DNA of 64,000 nucleotides, taken from contig NW_024468910.1 of assembly GCF_011745365.1 (NCBI RefSeq), positions 1,144,068 through 1,208,067 on the forward strand, written 5' to 3'. Position 1 is the first letter of the stretch; every line of letters begins with the position of its first letter. The stretch comes from Cryphonectria parasitica EP155. Taxonomy: Eukaryota; Ascomycota; Sordariomycetes; Diaporthales; Cryphonectriaceae. A program made the translations under genes and the position numbers. The notes below the pieces were generated by a model. The model was not told the DNA's origin, did not search any database, and worked only from the letters and a program-made list of their open reading frames with translations. Of this stretch, positions 44,671-55,754 are shown one piece after another.

Positions 44671-45079
44671 TATTTAAGTAAGAGCATAGAGCTAAAGCGG
44701 AGTATCTGCTTAGCAACTGAAGTTGCTTAGATATTAGATTGCGAACTAATTACTTTTCTATATCTAGCAGTAAAACGAAGCATAGCAATAGCTTCAGAGT
44801 TGCTAGAGAGCAACTCTTAAGATAGAAAGCTGTAATTATTCGTTATAGCTATAGAAATGCTATTCTGAATGCTAAGCTTCTTAGCTGCAAATCAAGTTCC
44901 TAATGAAAGGCTTGCAATCTACATCAAATAGCTTTAAGTTCTGAAGAATATCTGAATAAAGCGCTGAGAGAGCAGCAACTGAGCAGCGTATATAGCGTGG
45001 ATATTGTACTCGGAAGATTTACGTTTGGAATGTGATTAAAAAGAGATTTTTTTTTTCACAGGCTTCGGGAACGAAGCTA

Positions 45080-45640
45080 GAAGAGAAGGAGGGAGATGGT
45101 TGAGAGGCTTTGAGAGGCTTGAGGCACTGAGAGATCTTGAGAAGCTTTGAGAAGCCTGAGACTCTGAAAGGCTTTGAGAAGCCTGAAGCACTGAGAGATC
45201 TTGAGAGACCTTGAGTGGCTTAGAAGCCTGAGGCACTGAGAGATCTTGAGAAGCCTTAAGAGGCCTGAAGCACTGAGAGACCTTGAGAAGCCTTGAGAGG
45301 CTTGAGGCACTGAGAGACCTTGAGAGACCTTGAGAGGCCTGAGGCACTGAGAGATCTTGAGAGGCCTTGAGAGGCCTGAGGCACTGAGAGACCTTGAGAA
45401 ACCTTGAGTGGCTTAGAAGCCTGAGGCACTGAGAGATCTTGAGAGGCTTTGAGAAACCTGAGGCACTGAGGGATCTTGAGAAGCTTTGAGAAGCCTGAAG
45501 CACTGAGAGATCTTAAGAGCCTGAAGCATTGAGAAGGAGTAGGAGCAGCTAGGAAGCAGCGAAAGCCTGGAAGCAACGGAAGCCTGGGAGCAACGGAAGC
45601 CTGGAAGCAACGAAAGCTTAGAAGCCTCAAAGGCCTTGAG
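45080..45640. repeat. Degenerate minisatellite (GAGAGATCTTGAGAAGCCT type) plus 18-bp array
   Basis: Many variants of CTGAGGCACTGAGAGATCTT fill 45100-45515. Four units of about 18 bp (GGAAGCAACGGAAGCCT) lie near 45560-45620. Minus-strand frames of up to 155 codons here are repetitive Ser/Gln/Leu artefacts of the array. Confidence 0.85.
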
Positions 45641-45830
45641 AACAAGGCCTGATAAGAGGGAACAATCTGTCAGAGCCGATTGTGCTAGCAAGGCTCAGAG
45701 CCAGCTAAGCCAGCTGGATTACGGATGACTAAGCAATATGCGGCTATAAAGCGGCTTTCTAGCCACGTCAGCACTGCTGAGCAGAACTTAGCTCCTTAGG
45801 CCTCAATGTTATTCTGGTTGTATGCCCCTG

Positions 45831-46284
45831 TGTAATGAGCACTGCAGCAATCCGAAGATTCCTAAGTACACGAAGGGGTTTATGCTAACAAGAGCGATAT
45901 CAAAGTATCAAGTCCTTGAATACGGAACCGTACAAGTCTTAATAAGCGATGCAAGTGTTCACTGCCTTTGGAGCTATCAGAGTTGAGAGTAATCTGATAC
46001 TTAGATTGACAACTGAAGAGCTATGTACTGAATCTATCTAATAGTAATGAACGTTTGCTTATATATTCAGCTCTTCAGTATGGCTTGTTGGGATCGCTGG
46101 CAAGCTTAGCGATCCAAGGTGTGAAGCTCGTCAGGATCGCTAGCGAGCCCAGCGATCCTTTCTTCTTTACAATCTTAATCCTGGGTTATGTAATCAATGT
46201 TTTGTCAGAACGTTGGATTCTTGATACCTGGTTCTTATTACTCGTGATCTGTTTTGTAATCTGCATGTTGGATGGATTATAACA
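45831..46284 (-). repeat. 3' LTR of E3
   Basis: Reverse orientation. U3 contains two copies of a near-palindrome of the type GGATCGCTxGCGAGCxxAGCGATCC. Confidence 0.93.
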
Positions 46285-46386
46285 TCATTTCCCTTCTATC
46301 AGTCGTTGTTCTCAACGATCTTCTGTAAGTATTCTAGCAAGTTTCCGTATTCATGATCTTGCCTTCCTAATTGAGATGTTGAATAG

Positions 46387-47002
46387 GATTAATAAAGTTG
46401 CGAAACTGAAATCTTCGAATTCTCGTTCTAACAAAAAGAAACAGAAAGACTTCCTTCTTCAGTTCATTCTCTTAAACAGTTTCGATATGCGTTCCTGTTC
46501 TTATTGCAATAGTTGGGGCCTGTAATCGTATATCGTTTCTTCTTACGATTCGTTCCGTTGCTCGGAGTGCGTTTTCCAGAATCGTGCTAAGTGTAACGTT
46601 CTGGAACTGATAAACGCTGCTGAACTTCTCTTTATCTCTATTCAATATCGAAAGCTGAAGGATAAGATAGAAGAGTTGGAGTTAAAGTTGCTTTGATTGC
46701 ATTAATAAAAGAAGATGTGGCGTGAAAGGATGTCTCGAGCTATTTATCGAAGCTTTACGAATCTCGAAGAGCTTGAGAAAGAGAAAGCTGAGAAGGCTGA
46801 GGCTGAGAGAGTGCATGTTGCTGCTGAAATGCAGGCTATAGTAGCTGAGGAATCTGCTGTTGCAGCTGGGGATTCTTCTTTTGAGGGTTTTGATTGGAAT
46901 TCTGTAGATTTGGGGAATTCTGTGGTTAATTGATCGGATTTCCTGGAGAATAAGATCTCCGAAGCTCCTGGATCTCGGTTTGGGGCGGAGCGATCATTCT
47001 AG
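46387..47002 (+). pseudogene. Antisense accessory gene of E3, degraded
   Basis: Here the gene is on the plus strand because E3 is reversed. The frame from about 46387 reads basic residues (KSSNSRSNKKKQK), CSYC, later FRCSECVFQNRAKC, a coil (YRKLKDKIEELELKLL), and after stops MWRERMSRAIYRSFTNLEEL (46715 on) and SSFEGFDWNSVDLGNSVVN. The final TAG (47000-47002) again overlaps the pol stop. Cys spacing C-x2-C-x7-C of the second half matches E1. Confidence 0.65.
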
Positions 47003-48188
47003 GTGCTGGCTTTTCTTTTCCAATATTCAGCTACCTTTTTCTGAGCATTTTCAACGTTTTTTCGTAGTTTCTACGAATTCTTGCTTGCTGGATAACCTTT
47101 TCACTTGATGAGGTACTCCCTTGTATTATCTATGCTTCTGTGCTTAAGGATTTTCTCTACCTCGTATTCTAGCTCGTTATTTTCTATTTCTGCTGTATTA
47201 TCCACTGATACTTCCTATGCTGCTGATTTCAGCAGTAAGATGTGAAATACTGAATATATTCTCATCTTGTAAGATAATGCTAACTTGTAATTAACTGAGA
47301 AAATTTGTTGCAAGATTTTGAATGATTCCAACTTCTTATAATCGAGTTTGTTGCTAGGCTTGATTATTTTAATGTTTTTCCGAAGTAGATAGATCTTATC
47401 TCCTTTCTATAGAATTGATCTTTCAATCCTTTTGGAGTTTGCATATTGCATTATTCGTTTTTGAATGAATTGTAATTCTGATCAGAATTTCTTCCAAACT
47501 TTCTTAATCTTTTTAACTTTTTCATCTGCAGTTTCTGCATTTGCTTCTAGCAGTGCTTTATAATAAGTTGTTAGATTGTATTTATAGAGTATAAAGAATA
47601 ATAATTTCTTTATTATACTTGTATTTGCGCTATTATAAGCGAACTATATAAGAAGTAATAGATTAATTCAGTTATTCTGTTTCTGATTGATATAGTATTA
47701 AAAGTATTATTTAATAACTTGATTTATTCTTTTTATCTATTTATCTGTTTGTAAATGAAATGCTATAGATATTCTATAGTATATTCTAAGCTATTTTATA
47801 AGTAAAGTTCAGAACTTTGAGTTGAACTTTCTATCTTTATTAGAGATTACTTCTTCTGATATACTATAGTTAGCAATAATCATTCTGAGGAATGCATATA
47901 CAAGTTCTTCTGCTATACTGCTTTTCTTATAAGAAAGAAAGTAAGTATACTTGCTCAATCTGCAAACTATTACTAGAATGCTATTATATTGCATCTTAGT
48001 TAAGAGTTCTTATAAGAGAAATAGCTTGATAATAAAATCTAAACTAATGAATTGCTAAATAGTTATAGATATTAGTAAGAAATGTAATAATTTGTAAAGC
48101 TTATATCTTTTTGCTTTATTCTTCTTGCAGCTGTTGTATTGTTATAGGATATTCTTAATTCTTTTTCTAAAGCTTAGTAAACTCTAGT
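46999..48188 (-). pseudogene. pol: E3 pol, 3' part (integrase, chromodomain)
   Basis: Minus-strand continuation of the pol frame interrupted by E2. The integrase core (47994-47809) reads SILVIVCRLSKYTYF and ISNKDRKFNSKF, with Asp to Asn in the second catalytic motif. The chromodomain end lies near 47110-47020. Confidence 0.8.
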
Positions 48189-48642
48189 TGTTATGACCCA
48201 TCCAACATGCAGGTCACGAAACAGATCACGAGCAACAAGGACCAGGTGTCAAGAACCCAACGTTCTGACAAAGCATTGATTACATAACCTAGGAAGGAGA
48301 TAGGGATGGATTACTAGGAGCACCAGGAGCGCGGCTCACTAGGCTCACCCGGATCACCGCGGTGATCCGCAAGACGCTGCCAGACAGTGATCCATACTGA
48401 AGAGCTGAATATATAAGAACACAGTTATTACCATTAGAAGGATTCAGTACATAGCTCTTCAGTTGTGAATCTAAGTATTCAGTCTTCTATATTGAGTAGC
48501 TTCAAAGGCAGTGAATACTTGCATCGCTTATTAGGACTTGTATGATTCCGTATTTAAGAACTTGATACTTTGATACTGCTCTTGTTAGCATAAATCCCTT
48601 CGTATACTTAGGAATCTTCGGATTGCTGCAATGCTTATTACA
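48189..48642 (+). repeat. 5' LTR of E2
   Basis: U3 has the perfect 18-bp palindrome GGATCACCGCGGTGATCC (about 48342-48359). A TATATAAG box follows at about 48408. Confidence 0.93.
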
Positions 48643-48701
48643 TTTTTACAACTCTTGTTCAAGAACAGTTCAGTATTATCCCTTGAGCAATACGGAATAC
48701 G

Positions 48702-50828
48702 ATAGCTTCTCCAGGAACTCCTTCGTCCTCGCGCGCCCCTACTCAGGAAGAACTGGTTAACTAGATGTATCAGCTTACCCAGCGTATCCAGGACCTGCGC
48801 GAACAACAGCAGGCCCAAAGCGCTACCATCGCTAACCAGCAGGCCCAGCTAGCCCAACAGGCTCAGCAGGCCCAGCTAGCCTAACAAGCTCAGCAGGCGC
48901 AGTCCATCTCCGCAGTCATCAGTGGTGCTGGAAAGGCATACAAGATGGATAAGCTCGCTATGTACAACAGCAACCAGAAGATGCTATATGGGTTCCTTAC
49001 TCACTGCAGGGCGTACTTTTTGCATTATGCAATTCAGTTTATTATGGAATCTGAGAAAGTTATTTTAGCAGGAACTCGTTTCGAAAAGAATGCTCTTATT
49101 TAGTATGAATCTTCTCTGCGCAATTACTTGGAGCATTAGAACAATTCCAGCGCGCATATTCAGGATATCAAGAATATATTCGATTCTTTTGAAGGCTTCG
49201 AGAAAGCTTTCAAAGAGATCTTTGATGATTCCAACGAAGAACATACTACAGCTCAGCAGCTTATGAATCTCAAACAGACCAAGTCAGCTTCTGCTTACAC
49301 AATTAGATTCAAGCAACTCTCAGCGTAACTTCCGTAGGAAGATAAGAATCTCATAAAATACTATTACAAGGGACTCAAGGATAATGTTAAAGATGAAATC
49401 TCCAAGCAGGATTGGCTGGAGAACTTCGCAACGTTCTCTAATCAAGCTATCCGCATCAACAACTGTCTATACAAACAATGGATGAAGAAGTTCAAGAAGA
49501 GAGGAAGCTAGACTTGGAGATTTCCAGCTAATACAGGCAAGAAACTCCAAAACAAGAATAGCGATCGATATGGCAGTACAGCTCAGAGCAGCACTACGCA
49601 TGCCAGTTCTATGAAACTCAATGCAGCTAATAGGCAGTATAGCAAGAAGAATAGTATTACTTGCTATAACTGCAATAAATAAGAACACATCGCATGCAAC
49701 TGCTATTAATCTCAGAAGAACAAGTAGCAACCAGTTCAGGAAGAACGCCAGGTAAATATTGCTTGATAACAGAAACCTAATCAACTGAGCAAAAACACCC
49801 TCTCGAAGCAAGTATCGGACTCTATTAACTACGGAAGTCTCAGCTAGACATTCTGCTATAATGATAACTGCTTAATATACCTCTCGAGTAAGGAAGGTTC
49901 AGGATGGTTCTCTTAGAAACCTAGGCGCTGCAGACAAATAGCAACAGCAGAACGAGGGTGCATGCCCAGCACTCCCACGAGTAGCAACTCGGACTGCTCT
50001 AACATCGTGGAACAGAGCATTCAGGCGTTGGAAGAAGGGCTTAGCAATGATATCCTTCAACATTCTTCATCGCTTACGCCAAGCACTATAACCAGGGACA
50101 TGAATAAGGGATGATACTCTCTTGGCTACTGGTACGAACATCTAGGCGACATAGAGAACGCTTCTCAGGCAACAGAAAGATCAAGCCAGAGCAAACAACC
50201 TAGCAGCTTGCAGAAGCTCTCTGCGAACAACATGCTCAACAAGCCTAAAGGAAAGTTCTCCTTCAACATTAGGTAGAACAAGAAAACAACATGGATTAAA
50301 TATCTCATCTATAGAATAGAACTAGAGAAGCTCTTTATTTGCATCTCCTTGCAGAACATCAAGATACAAGAAGATAAGAATCCTCGAATCAGCCCACTTC
50401 ACAACCTACATTACGAACTAGCTTGGATCTCCTGCACCTATCATAGCTGCAGAACGCATTTCTCAGACAAGATGCAATACGAATAATTCCCCATCAGAGA
50501 ACCAGAGCAAATCCTTTAGGCTGTTGAAAAACAGAAACTCCGCTTTAGAGAGATTCTCAACAAATAATACTACAACGCGTACATCGGGCTACCAGATGAT
50601 TGCCCCATGCAATATATAAACAAGAAGATAAAATAGTAGCAGTACAAAACAACACTCTGCACGATTCACATTAACAACAAAGTTCGCAACTAGCATTAAC
50701 AGAAGAAAGACTAGAAATAACAACGATACAGGCAAAAACAAGCTAAGAAGCTTGCTCAAGAAGCAGCGAAGCAGGCTCAGAAGGATAAGCAGTTCTCAAT
50801 AAACTCAAAAGAACAGAATTGCCTGTAA
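48702..50828 (+). pseudogene. gag: E2 gag
   Basis: 708-codon frame from ATA (former ATG) to the TAA at 50826-50828. Order: Pro/Ser-rich start, a Gln-rich coiled stretch with repeated QQAQLAQQAQ, the gag domain (GFLTHCRAYFLHY to EISKQDWLENFATF) and the CCHC knuckle CYNCNK-x-EHIACNC (49660-49702), complete except for a nonsense codon inside. About 25 stops at CAG, CAA, TGG or CGA positions. The knuckle binds the RNA genome. Confidence 0.85.
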
Positions 50829-53800
50829 AGAAACTGCAAACGATCAGACCAGAACAGTCCCTATATAGAGCTTTCAAAACAGATTACGCTTACATCAAGT
50901 TCGATATATATATTCAAGAATACAAGTACAGCGCACTATTGAATAGTAGCATCCAGAGAAACTTCATATCCCTATACATCATCAATCAGGCACAACTACA
51001 ATGGAGATGGAAGAGATGCTCATATACCCTCAGCACCGTAAAAGAACAACCTGTTGCATACAACCAAGAAATAATCAATAAGAAGACTGATCATCTACCT
51101 ATCTTGATCCAAGAACGCGCAATCAGAGCTTCTTTTGATATCACAGATATAGCATAACATAAGCTGATTATAGAGCTTTCATAGCTCAAAGAATACAATC
51201 CTCGAATCGATTGGGCTACTGGCTAGATCTTATAAGAACAAGCTGTACCCAGAGAGATAATCACAATCAACGGCGTAGGATCGAAGCCAGTGGTTGAAGA
51301 ATACTCAGGAAAAGAAGCTTCACACGACTTCATACATACTTCCAAGTCAGCAGGGCTGGCAGTTCAAGGAGAAGGATCTAGTAACAGGCAAACCCAAACA
51401 GTGCCAGAGCGCCAACAGGTTAGCAAAACAACGGAAGCGAGACCCTCAGCAAGTTGGTCCGCCCCGGAGCGACAAGGAAAGGCTTCAGAAAGTGGATTGT
51501 GAATCCACACGGGAAAAACCTCGAAACCAGGCCCTCGAGCGCTCGGTCCAGCCCGGAGCGAACGCTCAAGGCTCTCAAAAACGTTACCAAAAACAACGAA
51601 CGAAAAGAAGCACGCTCAACAGTACCTACTGTTCCTCCAGGTAGCAGAAACAGCACAAGAATCAGAACCAACACTCGCAAACATACCACAAGAATATCAC
51701 AAGTTTAAGAAACTATTCCAGAAAGAATTGGATACAGGATTGCCAGAATACAGCTCATACAACTACAAGATTCCGCTACAAGAAGGGAAACAGCCCAAAT
51801 TCTTCCCCATCTACAGACTAAACAAGGTACAGCTAGAAGCACTTCAGGAGTACCTCAACAAGAATCTTAAGAAAGAATATATACAACTATTGCGATCATC
51901 AGCAGAATACCCCATCCTGTTTATACCCAAGAAAAACAGCAAGCTCAGGCTATGTATTGATTACAGGCAACTTAACGATATTACAATTAAGAATCAATAT
52001 CCGTTACTACTCATCAAGGAACTACGAGATAGATTGCAAGAAGCATAATAGTTTACAGTTCTAGATCTAAAAAAAGCTTACAATCTGATCAGAGTAAAGG
52101 AAGGAGAAGAATGGAAAACTGCCTTCAGAACGCGCTATAGACACTACGAATATTTGGTTATGCTCTTCAGCTTAACGAACGCCCCAGCTTTGTTTCAGAA
52201 GATGATCAATCACGTTCTACGCGAGCACCTGAACCAGTTCATCATCGCATACCTCGATAATATCCTTATTTACTCTCGAATACTTGAAGAATATAAGAAA
52301 CATATGGAAACAGTGCTGCAGACGCTCCAAGATGCAAAACTCCTTGTAAAACCTGCAAAGAATCACTTTTACGAATAAAAGATTAACTACCTCGGATTCA
52401 CAATCGAGCCAGAATGCATTAAGCTACAGAAAAACAAGATAGAAGCTATCAGAAATTAGCCAGTTCTTAGGAATATCAGGGATATTAGATCTTTCCTCGG
52501 ATACATCAACTTCTACAAGCAGTTCATTAAGAACTACAGCTGGATCGCACATCCCCTTACAAATCTCACCAAAAAGAAGCAGCTCTTCGAATAGAATCCC
52601 AAGGCGCAAGAAGCCTTCAACAAGATCATCAGGCATATTACCTCAGAGCCAATTCTGTATAAAGCAAACCCTTATAAACTCTTTGAAGTTGAGACTAATG
52701 CATTAGAATATGCATTCGGAGAACAACTTAGCTAGCGAGATGATCAAGGATATCTAAGAATTGTAAGCAACTTCTCAAAAAAGTTGAATAGCTCGGAAAT
52801 CAACTACAGAATCTCTAATCAGGAACTCATAGCAATAGTGAAGACCTTCGAGGAATAGCAATACTATCTTATCAGCGCATAATACCCGATTATAGTTCAC
52901 TCAGATCACAAGAATCTAACTACATTCATAACAATCAAGGTTTTGAATAAGCAATAAGTTAGATGGGCAGAATTCCTCTTACAATTCGACTTCAAGATTG
53001 TGCACTGCAAAAGCTTGGAAAATGGATAAGCAGACGCTCTCAGCAGAAAATCAGACTATCAAAATACAGATTCCTCGGATTTATAGAACATCTTCGCCTA
53101 AAACGAATCGGGAAATCTTGTTAATGCATATAGAGAACTGAATGCTGCTTTCAGGATTGAACCCTCGGAAAGAGATTCAGAATCAATGATTCCGAACGAA
53201 CAAGATAACTACATCAAGAATATATACAGTATACCAGCACACAGGCATCAGAGAATCAGAGCAACCTACAAATGCATTAAAAGATACTGGAACCCACCAG
53301 ATCTTAGGAAAAGAATTAAGAGCATCCTACAACAATGCAACAGCTGCAAGAAGAATAAAGCAGAAAGATACAAGCCTTACAGACTACTACATTCCTTATC
53401 AGTACTTATAACTATTTAGCAATCCATCAGTCTAAACTTTATTACCAAGCTACCTCTCTTATAAGAATCCTTAACTAAGATGCAATATAATAGCATTTTA
53501 GTAGTGATTTGCAAACTGAGCAAGTATGCTTACTTTCTCTCCTACAAGGAAAGCAGTACAGCAGAAGAACTTGTATATGCGTTCCTTAGAACGATCATTG
53601 CTAATCATGGCATGCTAGAAGAAGTAATCTCTAATAGAGATAGAAAGTTCAACTCGAAATTTTGAACTTCATTCATAAAACAGCTCGGAACATACTACAG
53701 AATATCCACAGCATTCTATCTGCAGATAGATAAACAGATAGAAAGAATGAATCAGGTTATTGAACAGTATCTTCAATACTATATCAACCAGAAACAGGAT

Positions 53801-54475
53801 AACTGGATTAACCTGTTGCCCCTTACACAGTTTGCTTATAATAGCGCAGATACAAGCATGATAAAGAAGTTATCATTCTTCGTACTCTATAGATACAACT
53901 CAACAGCTTATCACGAAGCACTGCTAGGAGCAGATGCAGAAGCTGCGGATAAAAGGGTTAAGAAGATCAAGAAAGTTCAAGAGAAACTCCGATCAGAATT
54001 ACAATTCGTTCAAGAACGAATGACGCAGTATGCAAACTCCAAAAGAATTGAGAGACCAATCCTACAGGAAGGAGATAAGGCCTACCTACTTCGAAAAAAT
54101 ATCAAAACAACCAGATCCAGCAATAAACTCGATTACAAAAAGTTGGAACTATTCAAAATCTTGCAACAGATTTCTCCAGTTAACTACGAATTAGCATTAT
54201 CTCATAGGATAAGAATATACCCGGTTTTTCACGTCTTACTGCTGAAACTAGCAGTATAGGAAACACTAACAAACAATACAGCAGAAGTGGAAAACAATGA
54301 ATCAGAGTATAAGATAGAAAAGATCCTCAAGCACAGAGGCATAGACAACACAAGAGAATACCTCATCAAGTGAAAAGGTTACCCAGCAAGTGAAAACTCA
54401 TGGGAACCACGGAAGAATGTCGAAAACGCTCAGGAAAAGGTAGCTGAATATTGGAAAAGGAAAGCCAGCACCTAA
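50794..54475 (+). pseudogene. pol: E2 pol (protease, RT, RNase H, integrase, chromodomain)
   Basis: Begins in the -1 frame relative to gag. Protease: ALLNSS (50936 on) instead of [20 protein letters not shown] and YLDN (52250-52261). RNase H near 52650-52990. Integrase: zinc-finger part with CNSCKKNKAE (53337 on), LNFITKLP and ISNRDRKFNSKF, both catalytic Asp now Asn, and the third-motif region QIERMNQVIEQYL. Chromodomain REYLIK to NSWEPRKNVENAQEK (about 54355-54440). The final TAA at 54473-54475 overlaps the antisense stop. Confidence 0.88.
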
Positions 54476-55235
54476 GACGATCGCTCCGCCCCGAACCGAG
54501 ATCCAGAGCCCTCAGAGGTCTCATTCCCCAGGAAACCCGACCAGTTAACCACAGAATTCCTCAGATTCACAGAATTCCAGTCAAAACTCTCAAAAGAAGA
54601 ATTCCCAGCCACAACAGCAGAATCCTCAGCCAAAATACTCTCAGCCGATACTGCCTTACGAACCGATGCAGCAAGGTTGCATTCCTCCTCCTCACGACGT
54701 TCCCGCTCATCCAGCTCGTCAAGGGACTCAAGGCCCGCATTCACCATTTGAGCGCCCCGAGAGGCAAGAGATCTACGCTGGGTGCGCAGGCAAGCAAGAC
54801 AGGCAGCGGACTCCGAGATCTTCGTGCACGCCTCATCAAGAACTTCCAACGCTCAACAATGAGCTCCCTCCAACTCTGCCTCCGCCTCCCGCTCCTTCGA
54901 TTCCAGCCTCTTATCTTCTGCTATAATGCGCGAAACTAAGGAAAGAAGAAGGATATTAGCGAAGAGGTTAGAAAAGGAGAAAAAGAGGACTTATGAGCAG
55001 AAATAGGAATCCTACAGCTATTACAAGAACGAGTACAACGGATATACTGAGAACAACGCTTTGCATCATCCATTATCTTGCATACCAAGCCCTGGAAAGC
55101 GCAAGCAGTGCAAGATATAATCTCAAAACCAAACTGATTAATAGCTAGGAAAAGATGGTTATGCTGTTCAGTTTTCTTGGAAAAAGATTTCTCAACTCTG
55201 CTCAATATCTCAATTAGGAAGGCAAGATTATACAT
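54472..55235 (-). pseudogene. Antisense accessory gene of E2, frameshifted
   Basis: The first part (55235-54936) has a Cys cluster C-x2-C-x6-C-x8-C-x2-Y-x6-C, Zn2Cys6 spacing with the fifth Cys changed to Tyr. The second part (54849-54472), in another frame, gives a coil (ACLACLRTQRRSLASRG), LESLDELDERERREEE and the tail SFESFDWNSVNLRNSVVNW. The likely start is the position of ATATTGAGCAGAGTTG near 55205, where ATG became ATA. Confidence 0.68.
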
Positions 55236-55300
55236 ATGGAAAACTTATCAGAATACTTATGGAAGATCGTTAGGAACAACGATCGATAGAAGGGAGATGA

Positions 55301-55754
55301 TGTTATGATCCATCCAACATGCAGATCACGAAACAGATTACAAGCAACAAGGATCAGGTATTAAGAACCCAACGTTCTGATAAAGCATTGATTATATAAT
55401 CTAGGAAGGAGACAGAGATGGATCACTAGGAGCACTAGGAGCGCGGCTTACTAGGCTCACCCGGATCACCGCGGTGATCCGCGAGACGCTGCCAGATAGT
55501 GATCCATACTGAAGAGCTGGATATATAAGAACACGGTCATTACCATTAGAAGGATTCAGTACATAGCTCTTCAGTTGTGAATCTAAGTATTCAGTCTTCT
55601 ATACTGAGTAGCCCCAAAGGCAGTGAATACTTGCATCGCTTATTAGGACTTGTACGGTTCCGTATTCAAGGACTTGACACTTTGATACCGCTCTTGTTAG
55701 CATAAACCCCTTCGTATACTTAGGAATCTTCGGATTGCTGCAGTGCTCATTACA
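55301..55754 (+). repeat. 3' LTR of E2
   Basis: 454 bp, preceded by the purine tract GAAGGGAGATGA and followed by CTAGT. Confidence 0.93.

Larger units (their letters stand above)
48189..55754 (+). mobile_element. Full-length Ty3/gypsy retrotransposon E2, nested in E3
   Basis: 7566 bp with 454-bp LTRs (48189-48642 and 55301-55754) and CTAGT duplications (48184-48188 and 55755-55759). Longest surviving frames of the three, consistent with being the last to insert. Same organisation as E1, including gag, pol in the -1 frame, and the antisense gene. Confidence 0.95.

Noticed and set aside
43808..45640. CRISPR-like array
   Set aside because: Units are directly adjacent without unique spacers, several unit lengths occur, and the genome is eukaryotic: ordinary minisatellites.
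45036..45691. Long minus-strand ORFs rich in Leu-Ser-Gln repeats
   Set aside because: They translate a minisatellite in several frames at once; no frame is favoured, so they are not genes.
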